A DNA stretch of 64,000 bases from Frankia sp. AgB1.9. GTDB taxonomy: Bacteria > Actinomycetota > Actinomycetes > Frankiales > Frankiaceae. The stretch spans positions 63,052 through 127,051 of the forward strand of contig NZ_JADWYX010000007.1 in NCBI RefSeq assembly GCF_016786355.1. The letters are read 5' to 3'. Below, piece by piece: positions 44,818 to 53,778 of this stretch. Numbering within the stretch: position 1 is the first letter of the stretch; each line of letters begins with the position of its first letter. A program made the translations under genes and the position numbers. The notes beneath the pieces are model-generated. The model was given only the letters and a program-made list of their open reading frames with translations, was not told the origin of the DNA and did no database searches.

Positions 44818-47072
44818 CGGTGGCCCCCTTCGACGTGGTTGCGCGAGCCGAAATCGCCCGCGCCGACCGTCGCGCGCCGGTCGACGTCACCGGCGGCGCC
44901 GGGGCCGGCACCGTTCGGGCGGACGGGGGCCGGCGCGGAGCGCGCGGTCCCGCCCCCGCCGACCAGCCCGAGAAGCGTGCGGCCGAACGGCGTGAGCGCC
45001 AGACCGCGGTTGGCCGCGACCCGGTCGGCGGCGGCGACGCCGGCCGTCGAGCCGGTCGGCCACGCCGACGCGCCCGCGGGCTTCGTTCCCGCGCTCGACG
45101 GGGCGACGGCTCCAGGGCTCGCCGCCGCCAGACCCGCGGGCGCCGGCGCCGGGATTCCCCGGATGGGCGAGGCGGGTGCGACGAACTGGTCGGCGAGCTG
45201 CTCCGCGACGAACCGGATCAGCCCGCGGACCGCCGAGGCGAGCCCACCGGGCAGCCAGCCGAGCGCCAGCGCCAGGATGCCGACGGCCAGCGTCGAGGAG
45301 CCGGACGGCGCCATCACGTCGATCGCGACGATGAAGGCCGCGCCGACGATCGCGCCGACCGCGCTGTCCGCGCCGAACACGATCACGGCCGTGAACCACA
45401 GCAGGCTCTGGATCGGCTGGAAGGTCTCCGCCGAGAAGGACGACGCGCTGTACGCGAGCAGCGCGCCGCCCAGGCCCGCGACCACCGACGACATGGTGAA
45501 GGCCAGCAGCTTCAGGTTGCGGACGTCAACGCCGACCGCCGCGGCGCCACCGGTGTTGTCCCGGACCGCGAGCAGGGCGCGCCCGAGCCGGCCGCGGTGC
45601 AGGTTGCGCACGGCCAGCATGCCCAGGCCCAGGCCCACCAGCTCGATGACGTAGAAGGACTTGTCGCCGAGCTGCCAACCGCCGATGTACAGCGGGTTCA
45701 CGGTCAGGTTGCCGGCCAGCGACGGCTGCTCGAAGACGAACCGGCTGACGACGGCACCGACGGCGAACGTGACGAGCGCGAGCGTGAGCCCGCGCCGCCG
45801 GATGGCCGGGTACCCGGTGACCAGCCCGATGGGGGCGACCAGGATGGCGCCGACCAGGATCGCGAGCAGCCCCGGCAGGTGCGGAATGCCGACCATCCCG
45901 GTGGAGGCGAGCTTCATCGAGAAGAGCGCGCCGAGTCCCGCGTAACCGGCGACGCCGAGCGAGACCTGACCGCTGTACCCGGTGACGATGACGATCGACA
46001 GGAAGATGAGCGCCAGCGCCGGGACCATGAACGCGTGCCGCAGGTCCGACGGCGCGAACAGCATCGGCGCCAGCAGCATGACGAAGCCGGCGACCCGCCA
46101 GACCAGGTCCTTGCTGCGCTCCGCGACCGTGCCGGTGTCCTCCTCGCCGCCGCGGCTGGAGAAGCTGCCGGCGGAACCGGCGTCACCAAGCTCGCGCAGG
46201 TTCGGAATGGCGAGCAGCAGCACCAGCAGGACGACCACGAACAGGTTCGACCCGAGCGTCCGGTAGGCGTCGGCCAGACTGCCGTCCACGGTGAACTGGG
46301 TCAGCTCGCTCTGCAGGATGCCGATCGCGAGACCCGCGAACACGGCCGCCGGCAGGCTCACCAGCCGGGCGGCGACGACGACGGCGAACGTCTCGAGCAC
46401 CACGAGCGAGAGCGAGTAGGGCGAGAGCGAGACCCGAGGGGCGAGCAGGATGCCGGTGAACCCGGCGAGCGTCGTGCCGAACGCCCAGCCCGCCGCGGCC
46501 ACCCGGTCGGCCGGAACCGACGAGAGCTCGGCCAGCTGGCGGTCGTCCACGACGGCGCGCATCTGCCGGCCGAACTTGGTGCGGCTCTGCAACAGGCCGA
46601 GCGAGACACACGCGACCAGGATCACGATCAGCGTGCTGATCGTGTCGACACCGACGTGGTGCCCGCCGATTCCCACGGACTTGTTCGGGAACACCGCCGG
46701 AGTGTCGGTCTGCGCGCCCAGGCCCCAGATCCCGGCGCACATGCCGAGCGTGAGCACCATGACGCCGAGGCTGGCCACCAGCGACTCGGCCGCCGAGGCG
46801 CGCCGACGTGCCAGTGGCCGGAAGACGAGCCGTTCGAGCAGCACACCGATGCCGGGTGACAGCACGGCGAGCGCGAGCACCGCCGACAGCCAGACCGGCA
46901 GGCCCCAGACGACCGCCATCTCGCGGTAGACGTAGGCGATAAGGGTCGCGATACCGCCCTGCGCGAGGTTGAGGACGCCGTTGGTGCGGTAGGTGACCAG
47001 CAGGCCGATGCCGGAGAGCGCCGCGATCGCTCCGATGGCGAGGCCGGCGATCGCAAGGTCGATGCTGGCCAC
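44814..47072 (-). CDS. Fused LivH-LivM permease
   Basis: A 752-residue membrane protein in which both permeases are joined. Residues 1 to about 290 are LivH-like: ALSGIGLLVTYRTNGVLNLAQGGIA and ALLVLL-type helices. A charged linker (about 305-330) follows, then a LivM-like half: FLSIVIVTGYSGQVSLGVAGYAGLGA, IGLVTGYPAIRRRGLTLALVTFAVG and ALLAVRDNTGGAAAVGVDV. The last 90 residues are an Ala/Pro/Gly-rich tail. LivH and LivM are normally separate proteins. GTG 47072 is chosen because the frame upstream belongs to another protein. Confidence 0.9.
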   Translation of the reverse strand: MASIDLAIAGLAIGAIAALSGIGLLVTYRTNGVLNLAQGGIATLIAYVYREMAVVWGLPVWLSAVLALAVLSPGIGVLLERLVFRPLARRRASAAESLVASLGVMVLTLGMCAGIWGLGAQTDTPAVFPNKSVGIGGHHVGVDTISTLIVILVACVSLGLLQSRTKFGRQMRAVVDDRQLAELSSVPADRVAAAGWAFGTTLAGFTGILLAPRVSLSPYSLSLVVLETFAVVVAARLVSLPAAVFAGLAIGILQSELTQFTVDGSLADAYRTLGSNLFVVVLLVLLLAIPNLRELGDAGSAGSFSSRGGEEDTGTVAERSKDLVWRVAGFVMLLAPMLFAPSDLRHAFMVPALALIFLSIVIVTGYSGQVSLGVAGYAGLGALFSMKLASTGMVGIPHLPGLLAILVGAILVAPIGLVTGYPAIRRRGLTLALVTFAVGAVVSRFVFEQPSLAGNLTVNPLYIGGWQLGDKSFYVIELVGLGLGMLAVRNLHRGRLGRALLAVRDNTGGAAAVGVDVRNLKLLAFTMSSVVAGLGGALLAYSASSFSAETFQPIQSLLWFTAVIVFGADSAVGAIVGAAFIVAIDVMAPSGSSTLAVGILALALGWLPGGLASAVRGLIRFVAEQLADQFVAPASPIRGIPAPAPAGLAAASPGAVAPSSAGTKPAGASAWPTGSTAGVAAADRVAANRGLALTPFGRTLLGLVGGGGTARSAPAPVRPNGAGPGAAGDVDRRATVGAGDFGSRNHVEGGHR

Positions 47073-47076
47073 CGGG

Positions 47077-47649
47077 TCAGGCGACCAGGATTGGCGCGCA
47101 GACCGAGCAGGGCGACAGCCCACGCGCGGAGACCTGCGACGGCTCGACCCGCTGCGCCGACTTGCCGGCGAGAAGCTCGCAGCCCGGCCGGTGGAACGTG
47201 CGACCGCCCGACACCGCGTAGACCGAGCCGTCGTCGGCCGCGGCCGGTGCGGGCGTCGGCGCCGGGAGGGCGACCGGGGCCGCGACGGCCGTGGCCGGTG
47301 CACCTGGCGTCGCGTTCGCCGCGGCCACCACCAGCGCGTGCAGGTCGTCGACCTGCTCGGCCAGCCGTGCCTGCGCGGCCGAGGCGCCGCCGCCGCGGGT
47401 CGCCTCGATCCGGTCGGCGATCAGCAGGGCGCAGCCGATGAGGACCAGGGCAAGCCCGGTCAGCCCACCGGACGCCAGGTAAGGAAGCTGCAGTCCAGGG
47501 TCGCTCTCCGCCGAGACACCCAGGTAGCAGCTGAGCAGCAGCACCCCGCCGGCGGCGATCACCACCCAGCCGCGAAGAGCCCGGACGACGTCCACCACCA
47601 ACCGCGAGGTGGACCGCGACCCGGTCGCGCCAGCGCTCTGTTCGTCCAC
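47077..47649 (-). CDS. Membrane protein with C-terminal Cys/His metal-binding-like motif
   Basis: A 190-residue protein. Two helices (VVIAAGGVLLLSCYLGV and GLALVLIGCALLIADRI) are followed by a coiled-coil-like stretch, a Pro/Ala linker and an end module FHRPGCELLAGK...GLSPCSVCAP, with H, C, C and C positioned as in Ada-type zinc modules. It ends 4 bp before the fused permease start, so it is the first gene of the liv operon and may be a sensor or accessory part of the importer. Function is not known. Confidence 0.75.
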   Translation of the reverse strand: MDEQSAGATGSRSTSRLVVDVVRALRGWVVIAAGGVLLLSCYLGVSAESDPGLQLPYLASGGLTGLALVLIGCALLIADRIEATRGGGASAAQARLAEQVDDLHALVVAAANATPGAPATAVAAPVALPAPTPAPAAADDGSVYAVSGGRTFHRPGCELLAGKSAQRVEPSQVSARGLSPCSVCAPILVA

Positions 47650-47929
47650 TGTGTTCCCCCAGGAACGTGTTCATCCGGAAGCCGGGCGGGCGCGCCCCGC
47701 TGACTTCCGCCAAGGTGACCCCCGCCACGACGCGCCAGACGCGCGTACGTGGATGAGATCGCCAGCCGTTAGACGCCAGATTAGTGTGCGGAGCTGGTGA
47801 TGTGTGCCCTTGGGGTCGCCGAGAAGTATCGGCGTGACGACGGTCGTCAGCTGGGGCGACGTCAGAGTGACTGAGTGAAGCCACTCGGGACGCTCCAGGG
47901 CGCGGAAACGCTCCCAGTTGTGACTGTCC
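47650..47929. promoter_or_regulatory. Upstream region of the liv operon
   Basis: 280 bp with no gene. The left part should hold the promoter of the liv operon. A small inverted repeat CCTCAC/GTGAGG (47928-47943) overlaps the end of the epimerase gene and may terminate it. Confidence 0.35.
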
Positions 47930-48949
47930 TCACAGTAGTGAGGCGGGACCCTCGGTGACCGTCGTGCGTGACCAGGCCCAGGCGTCGGCGATGATCTGGT
48001 CGATCGTCGAGCGGTGCGGTTCCCAACCGAGCTCCTTGCGGAGCTTGCTGCTGTCCACGACGAGCGTGCGCGGTTCGATCACCGGCGGCCCGGTCACCTT
48101 GCGGACCGGGCGGCGGGTGACCCGCTCGACCGCGGCGAGCACCTCGTTGACGGTCACACCGGCCCCGCCGACGTTGTAGACCCGGAAATCGCCCGGACGG
48201 GCCGCGTCCACGGCCAGCGCGTACGCCGCCGCCACGTCCGCGACGTGCACGTACTCGCGCAGCGCCTCGCCGTCGCCGTTGATCCGGAAGGACTCCGCCG
48301 CGCCGTCGGCGACCCGCAGCGCGGCCGGGATGATCCGGGACACGTCCCGGTCGATGTGCCCCGCCGCGCCGCCAGCCACGTTGAACGACCGCAGGACGAT
48401 GGCGCCGATCCGGCCGGTCGCGGCCTGGTGCGTGATGGCCAGCTCGGCGGCGAGCTTCGAGGCGCCGTAAGGGTGGCCCGGCTCGGGCCGCTGGCTCTCG
48501 GGGATGGGCCCGCCGCCCGGGTCGCCGTAGACGGTGCCGGTCGAGCCGAACACCACGGCGGGCGCCGGCCCGCCGGCGGCCACCGCACGGTCGAGCGCGA
48601 TCAGCAGGTTGACGGTGCCCGTCACGTTGGTCTCGAAGTACCGCAGCGGCTCGGCGCCCGACTGGCGGACCCGGGTCAGCGCGGCCAGGTGGCAGACGGC
48701 GTCGAAGCCCCGGTCCAGCCGGGCGGCCAGCAGGGAACGCGGGTCGAGCAGGTCCGCGGCGACGACCTCGACGCCCGGCGCGAGCCGGCGAGCCGGCGGC
48801 CGCTCGCCCGCCGTCGCCGACGCGTGGTCCAGGTGTGAGCCGCCCTCGCGGCCGTGTACGAGCGCGGTGACCTGGTCGCCCCGGGCCGCCAGCAGGTCGG
48901 TGAGAACAGCCCCGATGAACCCGCCGGCTCCCGTGACCAGGACCCGCAT
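47930..48949 (-). CDS. NAD-dependent sugar epimerase (UDP-glucose 4-epimerase-like)
   Basis: A 339-residue extended SDR with GAGGFIGAVL at the N terminus, DLLDP, the serine/threonine of FGSTGTVYG, YGASKLAAE (YxxxK), and LRSFNVAGGAAGHIDRD, close to GalE. It probably interconverts nucleotide sugars such as UDP-glucose and UDP-galactose. ATG 48949 is used. It follows the HTH-Nudix-like gene by 22 bp and is likely cotranscribed with it. Confidence 0.88.
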   Translation of the reverse strand: MRVLVTGAGGFIGAVLTDLLAARGDQVTALVHGREGGSHLDHASATAGERPPARRLAPGVEVVAADLLDPRSLLAARLDRGFDAVCHLAALTRVRQSGAEPLRYFETNVTGTVNLLIALDRAVAAGGPAPAVVFGSTGTVYGDPGGGPIPESQRPEPGHPYGASKLAAELAITHQAATGRIGAIVLRSFNVAGGAAGHIDRDVSRIIPAALRVADGAAESFRINGDGEALREYVHVADVAAAYALAVDAARPGDFRVYNVGGAGVTVNEVLAAVERVTRRPVRKVTGPPVIEPRTLVVDSSKLRKELGWEPHRSTIDQIIADAWAWSRTTVTEGPASLL

Positions 48950-48971
48950 GCCGCCCCCGTAGGGAGGCAAC

Positions 48972-50477
48972 CTAGGACGCCGCTCGCAGCCGCAGCCCAG
49001 GCAGTAGTAGTTCCCGGTGCCGCCAGGCGAGCTCCAGGCAGGCGGCGGCCGCCGGCGCGAGCGGCTCGCTGTCGATCAGCCGGCGCAGGGTGGCATAGGT
49101 GAACGGGATGCCCTCGGCGACCGCGCGGTTCGGCCCGGCCGAGACGACGGAGCCCTCCGCGTTGCTGTGCACCATCTCGGCGAACATGCCGTCGAAGGTG
49201 TCGGCCTCGATGACGACGACCGTCAGGATCTCGCTGAACAGCGTCAACGCGTCGATGCCCACGCCGAAGCAGGAGACCCGGATGCGGCCGTCCCGGCGGG
49301 CCTCGTCGAACGCCCGGAACGGCTCGTCGGCCGCGTAGTCGATCGGGGTCGAGGAGTTCCCGTCATGTTCGGTGTTGCCGAGCAGTTCCTCGGAGAGCTC
49401 GCGCATGATGTTGCGCCACAGGTCGAAGTCGGCCCGATGGTGGACCGGGGTGATTCCGGACGGCTGGAACACCCCGGCGGGAATGACGTGGTAGACCCCG
49501 CCGGCGGTGGCGACCGAGCCGGCGCTGCGCCGGTGCAGCAGGAAGCTCGCCGCGCCGCGGTCGACCCGGATGGTCAGGGTGTTGATCGACGGCAGCACCG
49601 GCCGGGCGGCCAGGTCGAACGGGTCACCGATCCGGCGGCGGAACGGCAGCGCCGGCCAGGACAGCCCGCTGGACATCATCGCGGCGGCCGTCTCGTGCGC
49701 GACCGTCTCGCAGACGTCGACGGCGTCGAAGTAGGTGGTGTGGCCGAAGGACAGCAGTGGCCGGCCGCCGTCGGCCGGCTGGCCGGTCAGCGCCGGGCTC
49801 ACGTCGTCACGCGCGATGTCGACCAGGCGGAAGCTCAGCCGGTTCTCGAACAGCGTCGGGCGGTCCAGGTCGCGCATCGCGCGGGTGTAGCGCTGGTAGC
49901 GCACGTACGGGCCACCGTCGGCGATCAGCGGGCGCGCGCCGTCGGTCTCGGGCTCACCGCCGGTGATGGCCGGCTCGGAGACCTCGTCGGCCCAGCGCAG
50001 GCCGACCTCGCTGATGTCCAGCGGCTGCGGCCAGATCCAGCCGGGCCTGGTCAGCAGACCGGGGCAGAGGCGGTAGGCCTCCGGGTAGAGCCCGGCCGCC
50101 GCCTTGGCGAGCCGGATCCGGTTGCGGTTGAGGGTGTCCCGGGTGACCCGCCAGCCCCGCTGACTGGCCGTGGCCTGCTCGGACAGGGAGTCCCGGCCGG
50201 GCTCACGGCGCCGTTCGGCGAGCGTGCCGGGGGCCAGGCCCACGTCCTCGGGCGCGAGCTCCAGGTGGCGGGCGATGTGGCGCAGCGTGGAGATGTCGTG
50301 GATCGCCCGACGGCCGCTCTCCACCTTGGACACATAGGACTGGTCGAACCCGAGCTGGTCCGCGAGCTGCTGCTGCGTGAGCCCGTGCGCCTGCCGGTAG
50401 GCACGGAGGAGCTGCCCGACACCGACAGGAACAGGGCTCGGCGGTGGCGGTGTCCACAGCCAGGTCTGACCGGTCAC
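48972..50477 (-). CDS. XRE regulator with Nudix-like C-terminal domain
   Basis: A 501-residue protein. Residues 15-75 are an XRE helix-turn-helix (LRAYRQAHGLTQQQLADQLGFDQSYVSKVESGRR). The C-terminal half has a Nudix-like core: YHVIPAGVFQPSG followed by LWRNIMRELSEELLG, resembling REUXEEXGU but with an extra residue before the final glycine, so hydrolysis is doubtful and ligand sensing more likely. It is common in actinomycetes, function unknown. The GTG at 50477 begins with a Trp/Pro-rich leader. The next gene in the transcript is the epimerase. Confidence 0.82.
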   Translation of the reverse strand: MTGQTWLWTPPPPSPVPVGVGQLLRAYRQAHGLTQQQLADQLGFDQSYVSKVESGRRAIHDISTLRHIARHLELAPEDVGLAPGTLAERRREPGRDSLSEQATASQRGWRVTRDTLNRNRIRLAKAAAGLYPEAYRLCPGLLTRPGWIWPQPLDISEVGLRWADEVSEPAITGGEPETDGARPLIADGGPYVRYQRYTRAMRDLDRPTLFENRLSFRLVDIARDDVSPALTGQPADGGRPLLSFGHTTYFDAVDVCETVAHETAAAMMSSGLSWPALPFRRRIGDPFDLAARPVLPSINTLTIRVDRGAASFLLHRRSAGSVATAGGVYHVIPAGVFQPSGITPVHHRADFDLWRNIMRELSEELLGNTEHDGNSSTPIDYAADEPFRAFDEARRDGRIRVSCFGVGIDALTLFSEILTVVVIEADTFDGMFAEMVHSNAEGSVVSAGPNRAVAEGIPFTYATLRRLIDSEPLAPAAAACLELAWRHRELLLPGLRLRAAS

Positions 50478-50593
50478 CCGGGATCCTCTCGGGTCGTAGC
50501 GGCAGGACGTTGGTTACGGGACGTGAGCCTAGCTAGTGGTGCATCTGCGGACTCACTGGCATAAATCGTGCAGATCTTTGTGGACTGTCCGGT

Positions 50594-50812
50594 CTACCGG
50601 CCCGGAATCACGCCCGCGAGAGTCAGTGCGACGACGATCACAATCGCCACTCCGATCCAGCGCAGCAGCCTCATCCGGCCCCAGACGTCCCGCGCGAGGC
50701 TCCGGCCGGCCCTCCGTCCCATGACGAGTAGGGCAAGTAGGGCCCCGCCGACCACGACGAGAAAAACCCCCGCATAGTTGCCATGCACACAGTCACGATC
50801 GCACGCCACCAC
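50594..50812 (-). CDS. Small two-helix membrane protein
   Basis: A 72-residue protein starting VVACDRDCVHGNYAG, with helices VFLVVVGGALLALLVMG and WIGVAIVIVVALTLAGVIP joined by a basic loop. GTG 50812 has AGGGA upstream; a longer frame to 50920 has no supported start. Not recognised. It precedes the XRE-Nudix gene by 116 bp. Confidence 0.55.
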   Translation of the reverse strand: MVACDRDCVHGNYAGVFLVVVGGALLALLVMGRRAGRSLARDVWGRMRLLRWIGVAIVIVVALTLAGVIPGR

Positions 50813-51242
50813 GGGTGTCCCTGCTCGGGTTCGCGGCGGCCACCTCGCGCTCGCGGCACTTCGGTGCTGGGCGAATGATGTGACCTGTTCATCAGCCCAC
50901 GCCCCGGTCGGACCGTGCACGTCCTAGCCTGCCCGATCCCGCCCGGCTTTCTACGCCCACGGCCCGTGTCGGGCGTGATCTACCTGTGTGCTCGGTTGGC
51001 CGCATCTACGGGACCACTCGACCTCGGCCCCGCTCGACCCTCGGCCGCGCGACACCGGGCCGCCCGCAGGACACCCAGTCATGACCTTTTCGGCCGGTTC
51101 GTGCGATTTATCGCCCCGGCGTGACTAGGTCATGGTCCCGGCCCTGGGCCCAGTGCGCCCCCTCATACCGATCTGTCGCAGTCACGCCCGAATTCGAACC
51201 TTTGTGGCGCATCGCGGGCCGCGGGTACCTAACCTGGTTCGG
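50813..51242. promoter_or_regulatory. Divergent upstream region of the nicotinate phosphoribosyltransferase gene
   Basis: 430 bp without a supported gene. TAACCT at 51230-51235 lies 7 nt before the ATG at 51243 and there is no clear Shine-Dalgarno site, so the downstream mRNA may be leaderless. An NrtR operator would be expected here, but I could not identify one with confidence. Confidence 0.35.
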
Positions 51243-52649
51243 ATGTCCACGGCGCTTCTCACTGATCATTACGAGCTGACCATGCTGCGCGCCGCGCTGA
51301 AGTCCGGCGCCGCGCACCGGCGAGCCACCTTCGAGGTGTTCGCCCGCTCGCTTCCCGCCGGCCGCCGCTACGGCGTCGTCGCCGGCACCGGCCGGCTGCT
51401 CGCCGCGCTCGCGGACTTCCGGTTCGGTCCCGAGGAGCTCAGCCTGCTCACCGGCAGCGGCGTCGTCGACGCGGCCACCGCCGACTGGCTGGCCGCTTAC
51501 CGCTTCTCCGGCGACATTCGCGGCTTCGCGGAGGGGGAGCCCTTTCTGCCCGGCACGCCGGTGCTCGTGGTCGAGGGCCCGTTCGCCGAATGCGTGCTGC
51601 TGGAGACGCTCACGTTGTCGGTGCTGAACCACGACAGTGCCGTCGCTGCCGCCGGTGCCCGGATGGTGCAGGCCGCCGGGAGCAGGCCACTGATCGAGAT
51701 GGGCTCCCGGCGCACCCATGAGGAGGCCGCGGTCGCCGCCGCCCGGGCCGCGTACCTGGTCGGCTTCGCGGCCACCTCGAACCTGGAGGCCGCCCGGCGC
51801 TGGGGGGTGCCGAGCAACGGCACCGCCGCGCACGCGTTCACGCTCGCGCACCCCACCGAACGGGAAGCCTTCGAGGCCCAGGTCGACACCCTGGGCGTCG
51901 ACACGACGCTGCTGGTCGACACTTACGACACCGAGGCGGGCATCGCCGCGGCCGTCGCGGCGGCGGGACCGGGTCTCGGCGCGATCCGGATCGACAGCGG
52001 TGACCCGGCCGCCGGCGTTCGGGCCGCCCGGGCCCAGCTCGACGCGCTGGGCGCCACCGAGACCCGGATCATCGTCACCGGCGACCTCGACGAGCACAGC
52101 ATCGCCAGGCTCGCCGGCGTCCCGGCCGCGGGCTACGGCGTCGGCACCAGCCTCGTCACCGGTTCGGGCGCGCCGACCGCGGGCTTCGTCTACAAGCTTG
52201 TCGAGATCGACGGCCGGCCGGTCGCGAAGACGTCCGTCGGCAAGAGCACCCGCGGCGGCCGCAAGGACGTGCTGCGCCGGCACGACGCCGGCGGGGTCGC
52301 CGTCGTCGACCTCGTGCTGCCGGCCGGTGAACGTCCCGGCGGTGGCGACGCCGCGGCGCGCGGCCAGAGCCAGACCGCCGACGGGCTTGCTCCGTCCTCC
52401 CTGGACGGGCCGGCCGAACAGGCGCCCCCGGTGGCTGGGAGCCTCGCGGGCCCCGGCCGCGACCGGCCGCTGCTGGTCGAGCTGGTGCGCGACGGGGCGA
52501 TCATCGACCCGACGGTGACTGGCCCGGTCGGGCTACGCCGGGCCCGTGACCACCACCGGGCCGCCATCGCCGACCTGCCTCGGCGGGCCCGCGACGTCGC
52601 CTTCGGCCACCCCTGCCTGCCGGTCATCACCTCGGTGCCGCATCCCTGA
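51243..52649 (+). CDS. pncB: Nicotinate phosphoribosyltransferase
   Basis: A 468-residue enzyme of NAD salvage, making nicotinate mononucleotide from nicotinate. Motifs: MSTALLTDHYELTML, FEVFARSLPAGRRYGV, LEMGSRRTHEEAAV-like (EMGSRRTHEEA), NGTAAHAF and IRIDSGDPAAGVRAARA. An insert of about 45 Ala/Gly/Pro-rich residues near position 360-405 interrupts the C-terminal part. The probable NrtR regulator gene follows after 23 bp. Confidence 0.94.
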   Translation: MSTALLTDHYELTMLRAALKSGAAHRRATFEVFARSLPAGRRYGVVAGTGRLLAALADFRFGPEELSLLTGSGVVDAATADWLAAYRFSGDIRGFAEGEPFLPGTPVLVVEGPFAECVLLETLTLSVLNHDSAVAAAGARMVQAAGSRPLIEMGSRRTHEEAAVAAARAAYLVGFAATSNLEAARRWGVPSNGTAAHAFTLAHPTEREAFEAQVDTLGVDTTLLVDTYDTEAGIAAAVAAAGPGLGAIRIDSGDPAAGVRAARAQLDALGATETRIIVTGDLDEHSIARLAGVPAAGYGVGTSLVTGSGAPTAGFVYKLVEIDGRPVAKTSVGKSTRGGRKDVLRRHDAGGVAVVDLVLPAGERPGGGDAAARGQSQTADGLAPSSLDGPAEQAPPVAGSLAGPGRDRPLLVELVRDGAIIDPTVTGPVGLRRARDHHRAAIADLPRRARDVAFGHPCLPVITSVPHP

Positions 52650-52672
52650 CGCCGTGCGAGAAGCTGAACGCC

Positions 52673-53371
52673 GTGAGTCCAGAGCCGCCGGCGACCAGCG
52701 TCACCGTCGACGTGGTCCTGCTCACGCTGCGGGCGGGGCGGCTGTGCGTCCTGGTCATCCAGCGCGACGAGGACCCGTTCGCGCACTACTGGGCGCTGCC
52801 CGGCGGCTTCGTCGGCGCCGACGAGGACCTGGACGACTCGGCCCGCCGCCAGCTCGCCGAGGAGACCGGTGTGACGACGGCCGGCCACCTGGAGCAGCTG
52901 TACAGCTACGGCGCCCCCGGCCGCGACCCGCGCACCCGGGTCGTCAGCGTCGCCTACCTGGCCCTGCTGCCGAACCTGCCGCAGCCGGAGCCGGGCCGCC
53001 GGGGGCAGCAGGCCCGCTGGTGGCCGGTCGAGGACCTGGGCTCACCCGACGGGCCGACCCTCGCCTTCGACCATCCGCGCATCGTCGCGGACGGGGTCGA
53101 GCGCGCCCGCGGCAAGCTGGAGTACACCCCGATGGCCGCGGCCTTCTGCGAGGAGCCGTTCACCCTCGCCGACCTGCGCCGGGTCTATGAGGCGGCCTGG
53201 GGAGTGAGCCTCGACCCGCCGAACTTCCGCCGCAAGGTGCTGAGCACGCCGGACTTTGTCCTCCCGGTCGGCGCCGTCAGCTCGCCGCGCGGTGGCGGCC
53301 GGCCGGCCCAGCTCTACCGGCGGGGGTCGGCGACCGCGCTGTACCCCCCACTGCTGCGCCGTTCCGTCTGA
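52673..53371 (+). CDS. Nudix-domain transcription regulator, probable NrtR
   Basis: A 232-residue protein with an N-terminal Nudix domain (WALPGGFVGADEDLDDSARRQLAEETGV) and a C-terminal winged helix (FTLADLRRVYEAAWGVSLDPPNFRRKVLST). This is the layout of NrtR, the ADP-ribose-sensing repressor of NAD synthesis genes. In the Nudix box the REUXEE glutamate is glutamine (RQLAEE), which suits ligand binding rather than hydrolysis. Its place directly after pncB supports the assignment. An active ADP-ribose pyrophosphatase with the same C terminus remains possible. Confidence 0.85.
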   Translation: MSPEPPATSVTVDVVLLTLRAGRLCVLVIQRDEDPFAHYWALPGGFVGADEDLDDSARRQLAEETGVTTAGHLEQLYSYGAPGRDPRTRVVSVAYLALLPNLPQPEPGRRGQQARWWPVEDLGSPDGPTLAFDHPRIVADGVERARGKLEYTPMAAAFCEEPFTLADLRRVYEAAWGVSLDPPNFRRKVLSTPDFVLPVGAVSSPRGGGRPAQLYRRGSATALYPPLLRRSV

Positions 53372-53479
53372 CGAACCGCCGCGGAGTCGGTGTCCGAGAG
53401 GCGCGTGTCCGCGACGGACCGTGTCGAAGGTTCACCAGCCGACGGGTAGAGAGGGGCGGGGTGCGTAACAATAGGTGCC

Positions 53480-53770
53480 GTGACTGCCACCGCCGTCTCA
53501 CCCGCAGACGTCGAGGAGATCGAAGAGGCGCTCAGTGACGATCGACCCTGGGTCACGATCGTCTGGAACGACCCGATCAACCTGATGTCGTATGTGACCT
53601 ACGTCTTCCAGAAGCTGTTCGGCTACGACAAACCGACCGCGAAGAAGCTGATGCTCGACGTCCACGAGAAGGGCCGGGCGTCGGTCAGCAACGGGACCCG
53701 CGACGAGATGGAACGCGACGCGGCCCGCCTGCACACCTACGGCCTGTGGGCCACCGTCCGCCAGGACTGA
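53480..53770 (+). CDS. clpS: ATP-dependent Clp protease adaptor
   Basis: The 96-residue N-degron adaptor delivers substrates with bulky N-terminal residues to ClpCP. Core motifs: PWVTIVWNDPINLMSYVTYVFQKLFGYDK (the ND in the ligand pocket), KLMLDVHEKGRASVSNGTRDEMERDAARLHTYGLWAT. GTG start, no obvious Shine-Dalgarno; TAACAAT 7 nt upstream allows a leaderless mRNA. It begins the clpS, DUF2017, mec series seen in many actinobacteria. Confidence 0.96.
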   Translation: MTATAVSPADVEEIEEALSDDRPWVTIVWNDPINLMSYVTYVFQKLFGYDKPTAKKLMLDVHEKGRASVSNGTRDEMERDAARLHTYGLWATVRQD

Positions 53771-53778
53771 GGGCCCGC

